A stretch of 64,000 nt of DNA from Halomonas lysinitropha (GCF_902500215.1 NZ_CABVOU010000038.1:35725-99724); one strand, 5' to 3'. Counted from the first letter of the stretch, positions 17,166 through 25,957 are shown. Notes: generated by a model from the letters alone, not told the origin. Numbers and translations: made by a program.

Positions 17166-17837
17166 GTGTCGCTGCCGGAGGAACTCTTCCCTGCCAGCCT
17201 GCTAGTGTTCCTGGCGGCGGCCTGTCTCCTGGACCGTCACCTGCTGAGAGCCTGTCTGGCCTTCATCGCCTTCGCGTTACTGATGTCGCTGGCCTGGTGG
17301 CGGCTCGATGCACCCTGGCTGGCACTGGTCGAGGCCATGCTGGGCGCGCTGCTCACCGGTCTCGCCCTGTTCCATGGTCTGGGCTATCCGGGTACCCGGC
17401 CCTCCCTTCCTGTACATGACCAGGAACGTCGCCCTCGCCACGAGGCTCCGGTTCGCTGGCTGGCCGCCCTTGTCTGGCTGACTCTGGCCGGGGTGGCGGT
17501 GTGGGGGATCTCGGGGGATGGCGAGCTCGTCGCGTCGGACGAATTGACGCGACAGCCACTCTTGGCCACGGGGTTGGCCATCATGGCCCTGGGCCTGTGG
17601 GCCTTTGCTCATCACCTGCACCTGCTGCGTCGCCTGCTGGCCTTCAACGTGCTGGGCTCAGGGGTCTTCCTGCTGCTTGCTGGCCTGGCGGGCCCATCGG
17701 TCGAAGTTCAGGGGCTGATCCTGGTGGGATTGGTGGTGGCCCTGATCGGCTCGGTGCTAGGTGCGGCCCTCCTGCGCCGGCTCCATGCCCTGGACGGCCG
17801 TGTGACGCTTGGCGTCGAAGCGGATGAGAGACGATGA
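17166..17837 (+). CDS. DUF4040 (MrpA-C/MbhD-like) plus NuoK/MrpC-like fusion membrane protein
   Basis: Membrane protein of 223 residues starting at GTG 17166. The N-terminal half resembles the DUF4040 domain found at the end of MrpA and in MbhD: RACLAFIAFALLMSLAWWRL then ALVEAMLGALLTGLAL, which retains the buried Glu. The C-terminal half (about 125-210) resembles NuoK/MrpC: HLLRRLLAFNVLGSGVFLLL then GLILVGLVVALIGSVLGA. The Glu usual in the NuoK GLE motif appears replaced (AFN). It overlaps the next gene by 4 bp. It likely supplies the small core subunits of the proton-channel complex. Domain assignment is by pattern and needs a profile search. Confidence 0.7.
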   Translation: MSLPEELFPASLLVFLAAACLLDRHLLRACLAFIAFALLMSLAWWRLDAPWLALVEAMLGALLTGLALFHGLGYPGTRPSLPVHDQERRPRHEAPVRWLAALVWLTLAGVAVWGISGDGELVASDELTRQPLLATGLAIMALGLWAFAHHLHLLRRLLAFNVLGSGVFLLLAGLAGPSVEVQGLILVGLVVALIGSVLGAALLRRLHALDGRVTLGVEADERR

Positions 17838-19306
17838 GTGTGTTATCGGCCGTTCCTCTGGCCGCAGAGACGGCGGTGCTATGGGTAGCGCTGCTGATTC
17901 CCTCACTGCTGGGTCTGCTGGCGTGGCGCTTTCCTCCGCAGCGTATGCGGCCGTTGCTCCTGGTCATTACTCCCTTGCCGCTGGCGACGTTCTGGCTGCT
18001 GCATCGCGTCGCTATGGGAGGCGAACTCGAGGGCGTTTGGTCACTGGGCGAGTTGTTGCTCTACTGGCGCCTGGACGGCCTGCGGGGGTTGCTGCTGCTG
18101 TTGACTCAGCTGCTGCTGCTGGCCAGCGCGACCTACGCGGTCGGGCATCGGCGGGCCATCGCAGTGGCCGAGCGAACCTTCGCCGGCTTCTGGCCACTGC
18201 TGGGCGGCCTGGCCACGGCGCTCGGCATCATCTGGGTGGCCGCCGATCTGTTGACCCTCTATGTGGCACTGGAGCTGATGGGGCTGTGCGCCGTGGGCAT
18301 GATGCTGCTGCCCGGCAAGCAGGCGGCACTAGTAGCGGGCATGCGCTATCTGCTCTACGCCCTGGTGGGCTCGCTGGCCTGGCTGTTGGGCGTGGCGCTG
18401 CTGCTGGGGGTCTCGGGACGGCTGGACCTGTCCGGGCTGGCAGCTACCACCCAGCCGGGAACGGTGACCAGCATCGCCATGGCGCTGCTGGCCGCCGGCC
18501 TGCTGCTCAAGGCGGCAATCTTCCCGCTGCACGGATGGCTGGCACCGGTTCACGCCAGTGCATGGACCCCGGTAAGCGCTCTGCATGGCGCCCTGGTGGT
18601 CAAGGCGTCCTTCTTCATCCTGATGCAGCTGTGGCAGCGGCTGGTGCCGGAAGCCGTGGCCGCGGCCTGGCTGCTCGGGCTCCTCGGCAGCATGGCGGTA
18701 GTCTGGGGCGGGCTACAGGCCTGGCGGGCCCAGGCGCTCAAGCAGGTGGTGGCGTGGTCCACGGTGGGGCAGCTGGGATACCTGATGCTGGCCTTCCCGC
18801 TGCTGGCCGGCACCTCGGCGGCGGTGGCAACCCTGGCGTGGCAGGCCACCTGGCTGCAGCTGGCTGCGCATGCCATGGCCAAGGCTGCGATGTTCATGGC
18901 GGCCGGTAACCTGGTGCTGGCCGCCGGTGAGGGCCGCCTCACCGACCTGGCGGGGACTAGCCGGCAGCTGCCGTTTCCGTTGATGACGTTCGGCATTGCC
19001 GCCGTGACCCTGATGGGGCTGCCGCCCAGCGCTGGCTTCACCGCCAAATGGTTGCTGCTGCAGGCGGCGATCCTCGCCGGGCAGTGGCTCTGGGTCGCGG
19101 TGCTGGTGGCCGGTACCTTGCTCTCTGCCGCTTATGTCTTCCGAGTCTTGCGCTGCGCCTTCGTCGAGGACGCGACTCGCCAGGAGGTCCAGCCGTTGCC
19201 CGCAGGCATGAATCTCATTGCCCTGCTGTTGGCGCTCGCCGCCCTGGGGTTGGGGCTCGGAGCCGACTGGCCGCTGGCGCTGATCCGTGCCGGAGGCATG
19301 CCATGA
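17834..19306 (+). CDS. Complex I/Mrp-type proton-conducting membrane subunit (NuoN/MrpD-like)
   Basis: Membrane protein of 490 residues with about 14 hydrophobic segments. The charged residues that carry protons in this superfamily are all present: Glu in TM5 (LYVALELMGLC), Lys in TM7 (LLLKAAIFPLHGWL), Lys in TM8 (LVVKASFFIL) and Lys in TM12 (GFTAKWLLLQA). It overlaps both neighbours by 4 bp (ATGA), so the four genes are translationally coupled. The genuine family could be MrpD, NuoN or a hydrogenase-linked relative. It is one of three such channels in the cluster. Confidence 0.88.
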   Translation: MSVLSAVPLAAETAVLWVALLIPSLLGLLAWRFPPQRMRPLLLVITPLPLATFWLLHRVAMGGELEGVWSLGELLLYWRLDGLRGLLLLLTQLLLLASATYAVGHRRAIAVAERTFAGFWPLLGGLATALGIIWVAADLLTLYVALELMGLCAVGMMLLPGKQAALVAGMRYLLYALVGSLAWLLGVALLLGVSGRLDLSGLAATTQPGTVTSIAMALLAAGLLLKAAIFPLHGWLAPVHASAWTPVSALHGALVVKASFFILMQLWQRLVPEAVAAAWLLGLLGSMAVVWGGLQAWRAQALKQVVAWSTVGQLGYLMLAFPLLAGTSAAVATLAWQATWLQLAAHAMAKAAMFMAAGNLVLAAGEGRLTDLAGTSRQLPFPLMTFGIAAVTLMGLPPSAGFTAKWLLLQAAILAGQWLWVAVLVAGTLLSAAYVFRVLRCAFVEDATRQEVQPLPAGMNLIALLLALAALGLGLGADWPLALIRAGGMP

Positions 19307-20808
19307 GCGGTGGCGTGCTTCTGCTGGCAACCCTGTGCACGTCGCTGTTCACTGCGCTGCTGATCTTCCTGTTGCCCGAACGGGCCTTCCGGGCGCGTAC
19401 CGGTCTCAACCTCGGTGCGGCCCTGGTCAAGTTGACGCTGGTGGCCTGGATGGTCTGGGGGCTCAGTCGTGGCCACGCTTACGCTCTCGAGTTCCCGGTC
19501 CTCGAGGGGCTTGCCTTCGTGCTGCGCGCCGACGCTCTGGGGATCATGTTCGCGGGGCTCTCCTCTCTGCTCTGGCTGTTTACCACCATCTATGCCATCG
19601 GCTACCTGGAGGACTCCCCCAACCGCAAGCGCTTCTTCGGCTTCTTCAGTCTCTGTGTCGCCAGCACCCTGGGCATCAGCCTGGCCGGAAATCTCTTCAC
19701 CTTCCTGATCTTCTACGAGTTGCTGACCCTCTCGACCTATCCCCTGGTGGTGCATCGGGGCACCGCGAAGGCGCTGGCCGCGGGTGGGGTCTACCTGCGC
19801 TTCACCCTGACCGCAGGATTGGTGCTGATGATCGGGATGATCGCCCTGCATGTCCTGGCCGGGGATATCCGCTTCGGTGAACGGGAGATTCTTGCCGGGC
19901 TCGACCTCGATCGCCGACCGCTGCTGGTGGGCCTCTTCTGGGTCCTGATCGCCGGTTTCGGTGTCAAGGCGGCCCTGGTGCCGCTGCACGGCTGGTTGCC
20001 GCGGGCCATGGTAGCGCCGGCGCCGGTCAGCGCCCTGCTGCACGCCGTGGCGGTGGTCAAGGCCGGTGCCTTCGGCATCGTGCGGCTGGTCTATGACGTG
20101 TACGGTATCGAGTTGAGTGCCGAACTCGGGCTGCTGGCCGGCCTGGTGGCCGTGGCCTCGGTGACCATCCTCTATGGTTCGCTGCGTGCCCTGGCCCAGC
20201 AGGAGCTCAAGCCGCGACTGGCCTATTCCACGGTAAGCCAGGTCGCCTATATCGTGTTGGGTATCGGCCTGTTCGGCCCGCTGGGCACCATCGCCGCCTT
20301 CTCGCATCTGCTTCACCAGGGCCTCATGAAGGTCACGCTGTTCTTCTGCGCCGGCAACTACGCCGAAGAGCTCGGCATACACCGCATCGACGATCTCGAC
20401 GGCGCCGGACGGCGCATGCCGCTGACCAGTCTGGCCTTCACTGTCGGGGCGCTGGGCATGATCGGTCTGCCACCGGTGGTGGGTTTTTTCAGCAAGTGGT
20501 ATCTGGGCACGGGGGCGATTCAGGCCGGCATGCCCTGGGTGATCGCCGTGCTGGTCGCCAGTAGCCTGCTCAATGCCGCCTACTTCCTGCCGATCCTCGG
20601 TCGGCTGTGGTTTCTTCCCGGACCCGATCACGGCGTGGGAGAGTGGCCCGAGGAACGCCGTCTGGGTCGACTGGAGACACATGCCTGGCTGCTGGTGCCG
20701 GCGGTGGCAACGGCGCTCTTCAGCCTGGTGGCCGGCTTGCTGGCGGGCATGCCCTTCAGTCCACTGGAGTGGGCGACCCGGGTCGTCAACACGGAGTACC
20801 TTCCGTGA
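19303..20808 (+). CDS. Complex I/Mrp-type proton-conducting membrane subunit (NuoM/MrpD-like)
   Basis: Membrane protein of 501 residues, about 14 hydrophobic segments. Key residues visible are Glu in TM5 (FLIFYELLTLSTY), Lys in TM7 (GFGVKAALVPLHGWLP), Lys in TM8 (VAVVKAGAFGI) and Lys in TM12 (VVGFFSKWYLG). The loop APAPVSALLHA is highly conserved in the family. ATG 19303 overlaps the previous stop; an in-frame upstream extension is only a shadow of the preceding gene. Likely function is proton (or Na+/H+) translocation as part of a membrane complex with the other subunits. Confidence 0.88.
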   Translation: MSGGVLLLATLCTSLFTALLIFLLPERAFRARTGLNLGAALVKLTLVAWMVWGLSRGHAYALEFPVLEGLAFVLRADALGIMFAGLSSLLWLFTTIYAIGYLEDSPNRKRFFGFFSLCVASTLGISLAGNLFTFLIFYELLTLSTYPLVVHRGTAKALAAGGVYLRFTLTAGLVLMIGMIALHVLAGDIRFGEREILAGLDLDRRPLLVGLFWVLIAGFGVKAALVPLHGWLPRAMVAPAPVSALLHAVAVVKAGAFGIVRLVYDVYGIELSAELGLLAGLVAVASVTILYGSLRALAQQELKPRLAYSTVSQVAYIVLGIGLFGPLGTIAAFSHLLHQGLMKVTLFFCAGNYAEELGIHRIDDLDGAGRRMPLTSLAFTVGALGMIGLPPVVGFFSKWYLGTGAIQAGMPWVIAVLVASSLLNAAYFLPILGRLWFLPGPDHGVGEWPEERRLGRLETHAWLLVPAVATALFSLVAGLLAGMPFSPLEWATRVVNTEYLP

Positions 20809-22616
20809 GCGATGCGCTTCTTGTTCTGGTGTTGCCGGCCATGCTGATCTGGCCGTTGCTGCTGATGTTGCGGGTGCCGCTGATGGCGGCCCTGGCCGAT
20901 CGCGGCCAGCCGCGATTTCCGCTGGATGGGCTCTGGTGCACCGCACCACTGCCCGCCCTGGTGCTGGCACTGAGCGTCGATGAAGGGGCGCTGGCCCTCG
21001 ACTGGTGGCTGTTCGGCGGGTTCTGGTTGCTGGATGGGATGCGGGGCACGCTGCTCGTCGTCACGGCATTGCTCTGGTTGCTGGCCGGTGTCTATGCCCG
21101 AGGATATCTGGCCGGCGAGCAGGCCAGAGCGGTGGCCGGCGACGAAGCGGCCGAGGCCAGGCTTATGCGCTTCGCGCTGCTCTGGCCGTTGACGCTCTGC
21201 GGTAACCTGTTGTTGCTCGTCGCCGAGGACATCGCCAGTTTCTATATGGGGTTCTCGGTGATGACCTTTGCGGCTTATGGCCTGGTGGTCCACTCGCAGA
21301 CCCGGGACGCCCGTATGGGTGGCCTGACCTATCTGGTGATGGCGGTACTGGGTGAGGGCCTGATCCTGGCCGGACTCTTGTGGGGAGCGGGAAGCGCCGG
21401 CACCACCACGCTTGGCGGGCTGCGCGAGGGGATGCTCGAAGCGCCGAATGGTGTCTGGATAGGCGTGTTGCTGTGGCTCGGCTTCGGGGTCAAGGCAGGC
21501 GTGGTGGGGCTGCACATCTGGTTGCCACTGGCCCACCCGGTGGCGCCGACGCCGGCAAGCGCGGTGCTCAGCGGGGCCATGATCAAGGCGGGCCTGATCG
21601 GCTGGCTCACCACACTGCCGTTGGGCGAGACAGCCGCCGGCGAGGGTTTCGCCTGGCTGGGGCGGGCCATGCTGGTGTCCGGCCTGGTGGCCGCCATCGG
21701 GGCGGCCCTCTATGGGGTCTGCCAGCGCCACCCCAAGGCGGTACTGGCCTATTCCAGTGTCAGCCAGATGGGCATGATCACTGCTCTGGTCGCCATGGGG
21801 CTTGTCGCGCCGACACTCTGGCCAGCGTTGTCGGCGGCGGTGGTGCTCTTTGCCGCCCATCACGGCCTGACCAAGGGGGCGCTGTTCCTCGGAGTGGGTA
21901 TTGGCGAGCATCCGCCGCGCCTGCCAGCCTGGCTGCTCTGGACACTGCTGGCGCTGCCGGCGCTTTCGCTCACCGGGGCCCTGGCCTCGGGGCTGGACGC
22001 CAAGTGGGCCTTCAAGGCGGTGCTCCACGAGGGCGATTACACGATCGTGGTGACCTGGCTCTCCCTGGCGGCGGTAGGTACCTCGGCGCTGATGGCCCGC
22101 ACCCTGTGGTGCCAATGGCATGTCGAGCGCCAGGCGCGCGAGGAGGGGCTCGAGCCGCTGGTGTCGGCCATGCCGCTGGCCTGGCTGGCGAGCCTGTTGG
22201 CTGCGCTGACCCTGCCCTGGTGGTGGGGCGGTGAGTTGGCACTGCGTGGATTGCCACCGCTGGCCGAACTCCCGGGACTATTGTGGCCGCTGGCCCTGGG
22301 GCTGGCGGGCTCGCTCGGGGTCTGGGCCGTGGCGCGTCGTCGCCCCCTGCATCTTGCCCGGCGGCTGCCGCCCGGGGATCTCTGGTGGCTGCTGGTAGAG
22401 GGCTGGCAGCGGCTGCGAGTGCGGGGGCAGGGCAGCCTGGACCGGCTCGTCAGCGCCCGAGATGTCTGGGTGGCCTGGTGGGTGGCACGCGAACGCGACG
22501 TCGTCCGGGTGCTGGATAGCATGACCCGCGCTGAGGAGTGGCTGCGCCGCCACGCAGCGGTGCTGATGATGGGGGTGGCCGTGGGACTGGCCCTGCTGAT
22601 GCTGACATCCACCTGA
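20805..22616 (+). CDS. Complex I/Mrp-type proton channel subunit lacking the TM5 glutamate
   Basis: Membrane protein of 603 residues starting at GTG 20805, which overlaps the previous stop (GTGA). It has the TM7 Lys (GFGVKAGVVGLHIWLP), TM8 Lys (GAMIKAGLIGW) and a TM12-region Lys (GLDAKWAFKA), but the segment equivalent to TM5 reads FYMGFSVMTFAAYG, with Ser151 where relatives have Glu (GWE or FYE). About 90 residues of extra C-terminus include a charged stretch and a last hydrophobic helix, somewhat like the NuoL lateral arm. Either this subunit has lost direct proton pumping or it uses another residue. Confidence 0.85.
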   Translation: MSDALLVLVLPAMLIWPLLLMLRVPLMAALADRGQPRFPLDGLWCTAPLPALVLALSVDEGALALDWWLFGGFWLLDGMRGTLLVVTALLWLLAGVYARGYLAGEQARAVAGDEAAEARLMRFALLWPLTLCGNLLLLVAEDIASFYMGFSVMTFAAYGLVVHSQTRDARMGGLTYLVMAVLGEGLILAGLLWGAGSAGTTTLGGLREGMLEAPNGVWIGVLLWLGFGVKAGVVGLHIWLPLAHPVAPTPASAVLSGAMIKAGLIGWLTTLPLGETAAGEGFAWLGRAMLVSGLVAAIGAALYGVCQRHPKAVLAYSSVSQMGMITALVAMGLVAPTLWPALSAAVVLFAAHHGLTKGALFLGVGIGEHPPRLPAWLLWTLLALPALSLTGALASGLDAKWAFKAVLHEGDYTIVVTWLSLAAVGTSALMARTLWCQWHVERQAREEGLEPLVSAMPLAWLASLLAALTLPWWWGGELALRGLPPLAELPGLLWPLALGLAGSLGVWAVARRRPLHLARRLPPGDLWWLLVEGWQRLRVRGQGSLDRLVSARDVWVAWWVARERDVVRVLDSMTRAEEWLRRHAAVLMMGVAVGLALLMLTST

Positions 22617-22667
22617 GGCAGTCTCGAGTCTCATCGTGACCGGGCCTTCGGAACCGAGACACGACCA

Positions 22668-22684
22668 GGAGGCCTTCGGCCTCC
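22668..22684 (+). terminator. Small hairpin after the proton-channel operon
   Basis: GGAGGCC-TTC-GGCCTCC, a 7-bp perfect stem 50 bp after the last membrane gene and before the convergent PhoH gene. There is no U tract, so it may be a weak terminator or merely a stabilising end. Confidence 0.35.
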
Positions 22685-22740
22685 AATCGCGCAGGCGAGC
22701 CGGAACGCCGGACCGTGAGCTCCTACACCCTTAACCGACC

Positions 22741-22772
22741 TCACCACTCACCACTCACCACTCACCACTCAC
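22741..22772. repeat. Heptamer tandem repeat (TCACCAC)x4
   Basis: Four perfect copies of TCACCAC followed by a partial copy lie between two convergent genes, 23 bp before the PhoH stop codon. The unit is not a multiple of three but is outside any gene. It is a candidate variable-number locus with no evident function. Confidence 0.8.
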
Positions 22773-22794
22773 AAGCGCGAAGCGCGCTCACCTA

Positions 22795-24207
22795 TCAAAG
22801 CAGCTCCTCGCCGGCCAGCGCCAGGCGCGAGCGCTCCACGCTCTTGAGGGTCACATGGCCGGCGTGGGGCCAGTCGCGGAAGTGCTGGACCACCGCCGCC
22901 ATGCCGCAGGTGTTGGCAGTCAGATACGGCGTGTCGATCTGGCCGACGTTGCCCAGGCAGACGATCTTGGTGTTGCGTCCGGCACGGGTGATCAGGGACT
23001 TGAGCTGCTTGGGCGTGAAGTTCTGCGCCTCATCGATGATCAGGAAGGTGTCGTTCAAGGTGCGCCCGCGCATGAAGCCGGGCGCGCGGATCTGCACCCG
23101 TGAGCCCAGCAACTGGCGGGTGGCGTCCTGGTTCCAGGTGCTGCTGCCGTCGTGCTCGTCGCGCAGCAGATTGTCCATGTTGTCGTGGAAGGCCCCCATC
23201 CAGGGCGACATCTTCTCCTCCTCGGTACCGGGCAGGAAACCGATGTCCTCGCTCATCGAGATCGGTGCCCGGGTGAAGACAATGCGCTCGAAGCGCTTGA
23301 CGTCCAGGGTCTGCTGGAAAGCCGCGGCCAGGGTCATGAAGGTCTTGCCGGTCCCCGCGCTGCCGGCGATGGTCACCAGGTCGATGTCGTCGTCCATCAG
23401 CAGGTTGAGGGTGAAGTTCTGGCGGCTGTCATGGGCGTGGACCCCCCAGACGCTGGTGCCATGACGGTAGTTGGTGAGCAACTCGAGGTGGGCGTGCTTG
23501 GGTCCCACCTCGCGCGCGATCGCCTCGAAGCTGGCGCCGTTGTCGCTGTCGGAGACCAGCATGCCCAGGTGCCACTCCCGGGGGATATCGCCGGCCAGTC
23601 GATAGACGACCTTGTGGTCCTGGCGCTCGACCTTGACGTCCACCGCCAGGTTGTCCCAGAGGCCGCTTCCGTCGTGGCCGGCATCGGGATAGATCCGTGC
23701 GCCGTCGATCATGGTGTCGCTGTCGTCGAAGGCACGATCGGTAAGATAGTCCTCCACGGGCACGCCCAGGGCGGCCGCCTTGACCCGCAGGTTGATGTCC
23801 TTGGTGACGAGCACCACCGAGGCATCCGGGCGTTCGTCTCGCAGCCGGCAGGTCTCGGCGAGGATGCGGTTGTCGGGGCTCTCCTCCAGGGGGTCGAGGG
23901 GTTTCAGGTCGTTATAGCAGAGCAGGCGCAGGCAGCCATCGGAGCCGTTGAGCCGGGGGATGGGGATGCCGTCGCGGATCTGGTCGATATCGACGTTGGC
24001 GGTGAGATCGGACAGGGTGCGACTGACCTGGCGGGCGGTACGGGCGATCTCGCGGATGCCGTTCTTGTGCTTGTCGAGCTCCTCGAGCACGGTCATGGGG
24101 ATGACCACCTCATGCTCGTCGAACTGGTAGAGGGCGGCGGGGTCGTGGATCAGGACATTGGTGTCCAGCACGTAGAGCCGGGTGGCCTTCTTGTCGATGC
24201 GTACCAT
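22795..24207 (-). CDS. PhoH-family protein with N-terminal PIN domain
   Basis: Cytoplasmic protein of 470 residues combining a PIN-type ribonuclease domain (residues about 1-150; YVLDTNVLIHDP with the acidic DTN motif, and the later acidic CRLRDERPDA region) and a PhoH ATPase domain (about 240-470; Walker A GSAGTGKTFMTLA, Walker B FLIIDEAQNFTP). PIN-PhoH proteins are ATP-dependent RNA-unwinding ribonucleases in other bacteria. Start at ATG 24207 is preferred because AAGGAG lies ten bases before it; an ATG eight codons earlier (24231) overlaps that ribosome site. Confidence 0.93.
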   Translation of the reverse strand: MVRIDKKATRLYVLDTNVLIHDPAALYQFDEHEVVIPMTVLEELDKHKNGIREIARTARQVSRTLSDLTANVDIDQIRDGIPIPRLNGSDGCLRLLCYNDLKPLDPLEESPDNRILAETCRLRDERPDASVVLVTKDINLRVKAAALGVPVEDYLTDRAFDDSDTMIDGARIYPDAGHDGSGLWDNLAVDVKVERQDHKVVYRLAGDIPREWHLGMLVSDSDNGASFEAIAREVGPKHAHLELLTNYRHGTSVWGVHAHDSRQNFTLNLLMDDDIDLVTIAGSAGTGKTFMTLAAAFQQTLDVKRFERIVFTRAPISMSEDIGFLPGTEEEKMSPWMGAFHDNMDNLLRDEHDGSSTWNQDATRQLLGSRVQIRAPGFMRGRTLNDTFLIIDEAQNFTPKQLKSLITRAGRNTKIVCLGNVGQIDTPYLTANTCGMAAVVQHFRDWPHAGHVTLKSVERSRLALAGEELL

Positions 24208-24434
24208 CGGCGCAGTTCTCCTTGTCGTCATAGTATCGACACTGCCGGCGCCCGATGTCAGCGACGTGACAGGAGCCCCGCGGTGTCGTCCCGCTCGATA
24301 CGACGTTCACCTCCTTTGCTGTGGCCCTGCCTGGTTGGATGCTTGTCTAATGACAAGGTGCCATCCGTCTTTCGAGCATGGCCGGTGCTCGAGCATGCGG
24401 CAACGCAATGTTGCGGTGGACACTCAACGCTATC

Positions 24435-25469
24435 TCAGCGAGTCTCCTCGACCTCCTGGAAGATGCGCTCCATGTCCAGGGTGGAACGCTGGCCCAGGTC
24501 GTCGAAATGCTCAGCGAGCCAGGTCTCGGCGGCTTCCCGCCCCAACTCATGCAGGTGGCAGAGAAAGCCCCATTCGGCATTGAGCTTGCTTGAGGCGGAG
24601 AGATGAGACAGTGGCTCGTCGCCGCTGAGATGATGCAGGCGGGCCTCCCCGTAGCAGCCGATGTCGATGTCATGTTCGCCGAGCAGCTTCTGCAGCATCA
24701 CGATCGTGCGCACCTCCTTGATCAGGGCGGCATTGAAGGTGATCTCGTTGAGCCGGTTCAGGATGTCCGCGGCGCTAGTGGGTACCTCCTGGCGGTACAT
24801 GGGGGTGATCTGCACCACCAGAATGTCGCCTGCGCTGCAGTCGTGCAGCAGCGGCGTGAGTGAGGGATTGCCCATATAGCCGCCATCCCAGTAGGACTCG
24901 CCGTCGATCTCCACCGCCTGGAAGACCGTGGGCAGGCAGGCCGAGGCCATCACTGCATCCAGGCTCATCTCCTCGCGTGTGAAGATTCTCTGCTTGCCGC
25001 TGCGCACGTTGGTGGCGGTAACAAAGAGTTTGAGGTCCTTGCAGGCACGGACCCGTTCGAAGTCGACCCGCTGGGCGACGATGTCGCGCAGCGGATTGAA
25101 GTTGAAGGGATTGAACTGGTAAGGCGAGACCAGTCGGCTCATCAGGTCGAGGGCGATGTAGCCGGGGGAGTGGTCGAGGCTCCAGTTCCCGGTCAGCCTG
25201 TCCAGCGGGGTGCGGCGCACGGGACTCGTCATCCCGGCGCGGCTGACGGCTCTCCAGAAATCACGCAGGGCCACGCGGGCGGTCGATTCGTCGCCACGGG
25301 TCAGGGCGTCGGCCATCACCACACCGTTCATGGCACCGGCACTGGTGCCACTGATGCCCTCGATCTCGATGCGCTCATCCTCGAGCAGACGGTCCAACAC
25401 ACCCCAGGTAAAGGCGCCGTGGGCACCGCCACCCTGCAGGGCCAGATCGACCCGTTTCTTCTCGCTCAT
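24435..25469 (-). CDS. Patatin-like phospholipase
   Basis: Serine acyl hydrolase of 344 residues. The patatin signatures are complete: the oxyanion loop LQGGGAHGAFTWGVL (residues about 10-24), the nucleophile GISGTSAGAMNG (about 39-50), and the catalytic Asp in YWDGGYMGNPSL. No signal peptide is evident, so it is probably cytoplasmic or membrane-peripheral. AAGGAG lies before ATG 25469. Substrate is likely phospholipid or another acyl lipid. A 6-bp inverted repeat (CTTGTC-TAAT-GACAAG, 24342-24357) lies after its stop and may be a weak terminator. Confidence 0.92.
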   Translation of the reverse strand: MSEKKRVDLALQGGGAHGAFTWGVLDRLLEDERIEIEGISGTSAGAMNGVVMADALTRGDESTARVALRDFWRAVSRAGMTSPVRRTPLDRLTGNWSLDHSPGYIALDLMSRLVSPYQFNPFNFNPLRDIVAQRVDFERVRACKDLKLFVTATNVRSGKQRIFTREEMSLDAVMASACLPTVFQAVEIDGESYWDGGYMGNPSLTPLLHDCSAGDILVVQITPMYRQEVPTSAADILNRLNEITFNAALIKEVRTIVMLQKLLGEHDIDIGCYGEARLHHLSGDEPLSHLSASSKLNAEWGFLCHLHELGREAAETWLAEHFDDLGQRSTLDMERIFQEVEETR

Positions 25470-25561
25470 CTCCGCTCCTTGGCCTGGGCGGCCCGGCCAG
25501 GCCGCCGCTGCAATGCATCAATACCAGCATAACGGTAGCAGCGGTGAGCGGCCAGCGGCTC

Positions 25562-25957
25562 TCAGGCCTGAATCATCACCTGGTCGCCTTCGAGGCCCAC
25601 CGGCCAGGTGCGCAGCTTCACGTCATCGTTCTCCAGGCATTGGCCGTCGGCGAGTCGGAAGTGCTGTTTGTAGATTGGCGAGGCCACCACCGGCTCGCCC
25701 TGGAGGTCGCCGACGATACCACGGGCGATGACGTTGGCGTTGGCGAAAGGGTCATGGTGGTCCAGGGCAAAGAGCTCGCACTCGTGGTCGGCCTCTCCCG
25801 GCGTGTTCGGGCCGACCGGAATGTAGAAAATGGCGATCTGGGCGGGGCCTTCGTCGGTCTCGATCCAGGCGGCGATGCCGGAGAAGGGCACCAGGTCGTC
25901 ACGGTGGCACAGGGGTTGCCAGGTCTGGGTCATGATCTTGGCTGCTGCAGTGGTCAT
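25562..25957 (-). CDS. nirD: Assimilatory nitrite reductase (NADH) small subunit
   Basis: Protein of 131 residues with a Rieske-type fold. As in other NirD proteins, the Cys/His ligands of a true Rieske cluster are absent. The pattern WQPLCHRDDLVPFSGIAAW at the start and RGIVGDLQGEPVVASPIYKQ in the middle is typical. It partners the large subunit encoded 12 bp upstream in reducing nitrite to ammonium. AAAGGAG precedes ATG 25957; a second in-frame ATG nine codons on is possible. Last gene of the flavoprotein-nirB-nirD operon. Confidence 0.93.
   Translation of the reverse strand: MTTAAAKIMTQTWQPLCHRDDLVPFSGIAAWIETDEGPAQIAIFYIPVGPNTPGEADHECELFALDHHDPFANANVIARGIVGDLQGEPVVASPIYKQHFRLADGQCLENDDVKLRTWPVGLEGDQVMIQA

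Noticed and set aside
19132..20970. 612-codon minus-strand frame over the proton-channel cluster
   Set aside because: It is low-complexity (His/Gln/Gly/Arg-rich) and lies opposite three genes with conserved catalytic residues.
22741..22772. CRISPR-like repeat
   Set aside because: The 7-bp units are contiguous with no spacers, so it is a simple tandem repeat.
24337..24367. Inverted repeat CTTGTC-TAAT-GACAAG as an operator of phoH
   Set aside because: Only 6 bp per arm and equally explicable as a weak end of the patatin transcript; mentioned there but not called separately.
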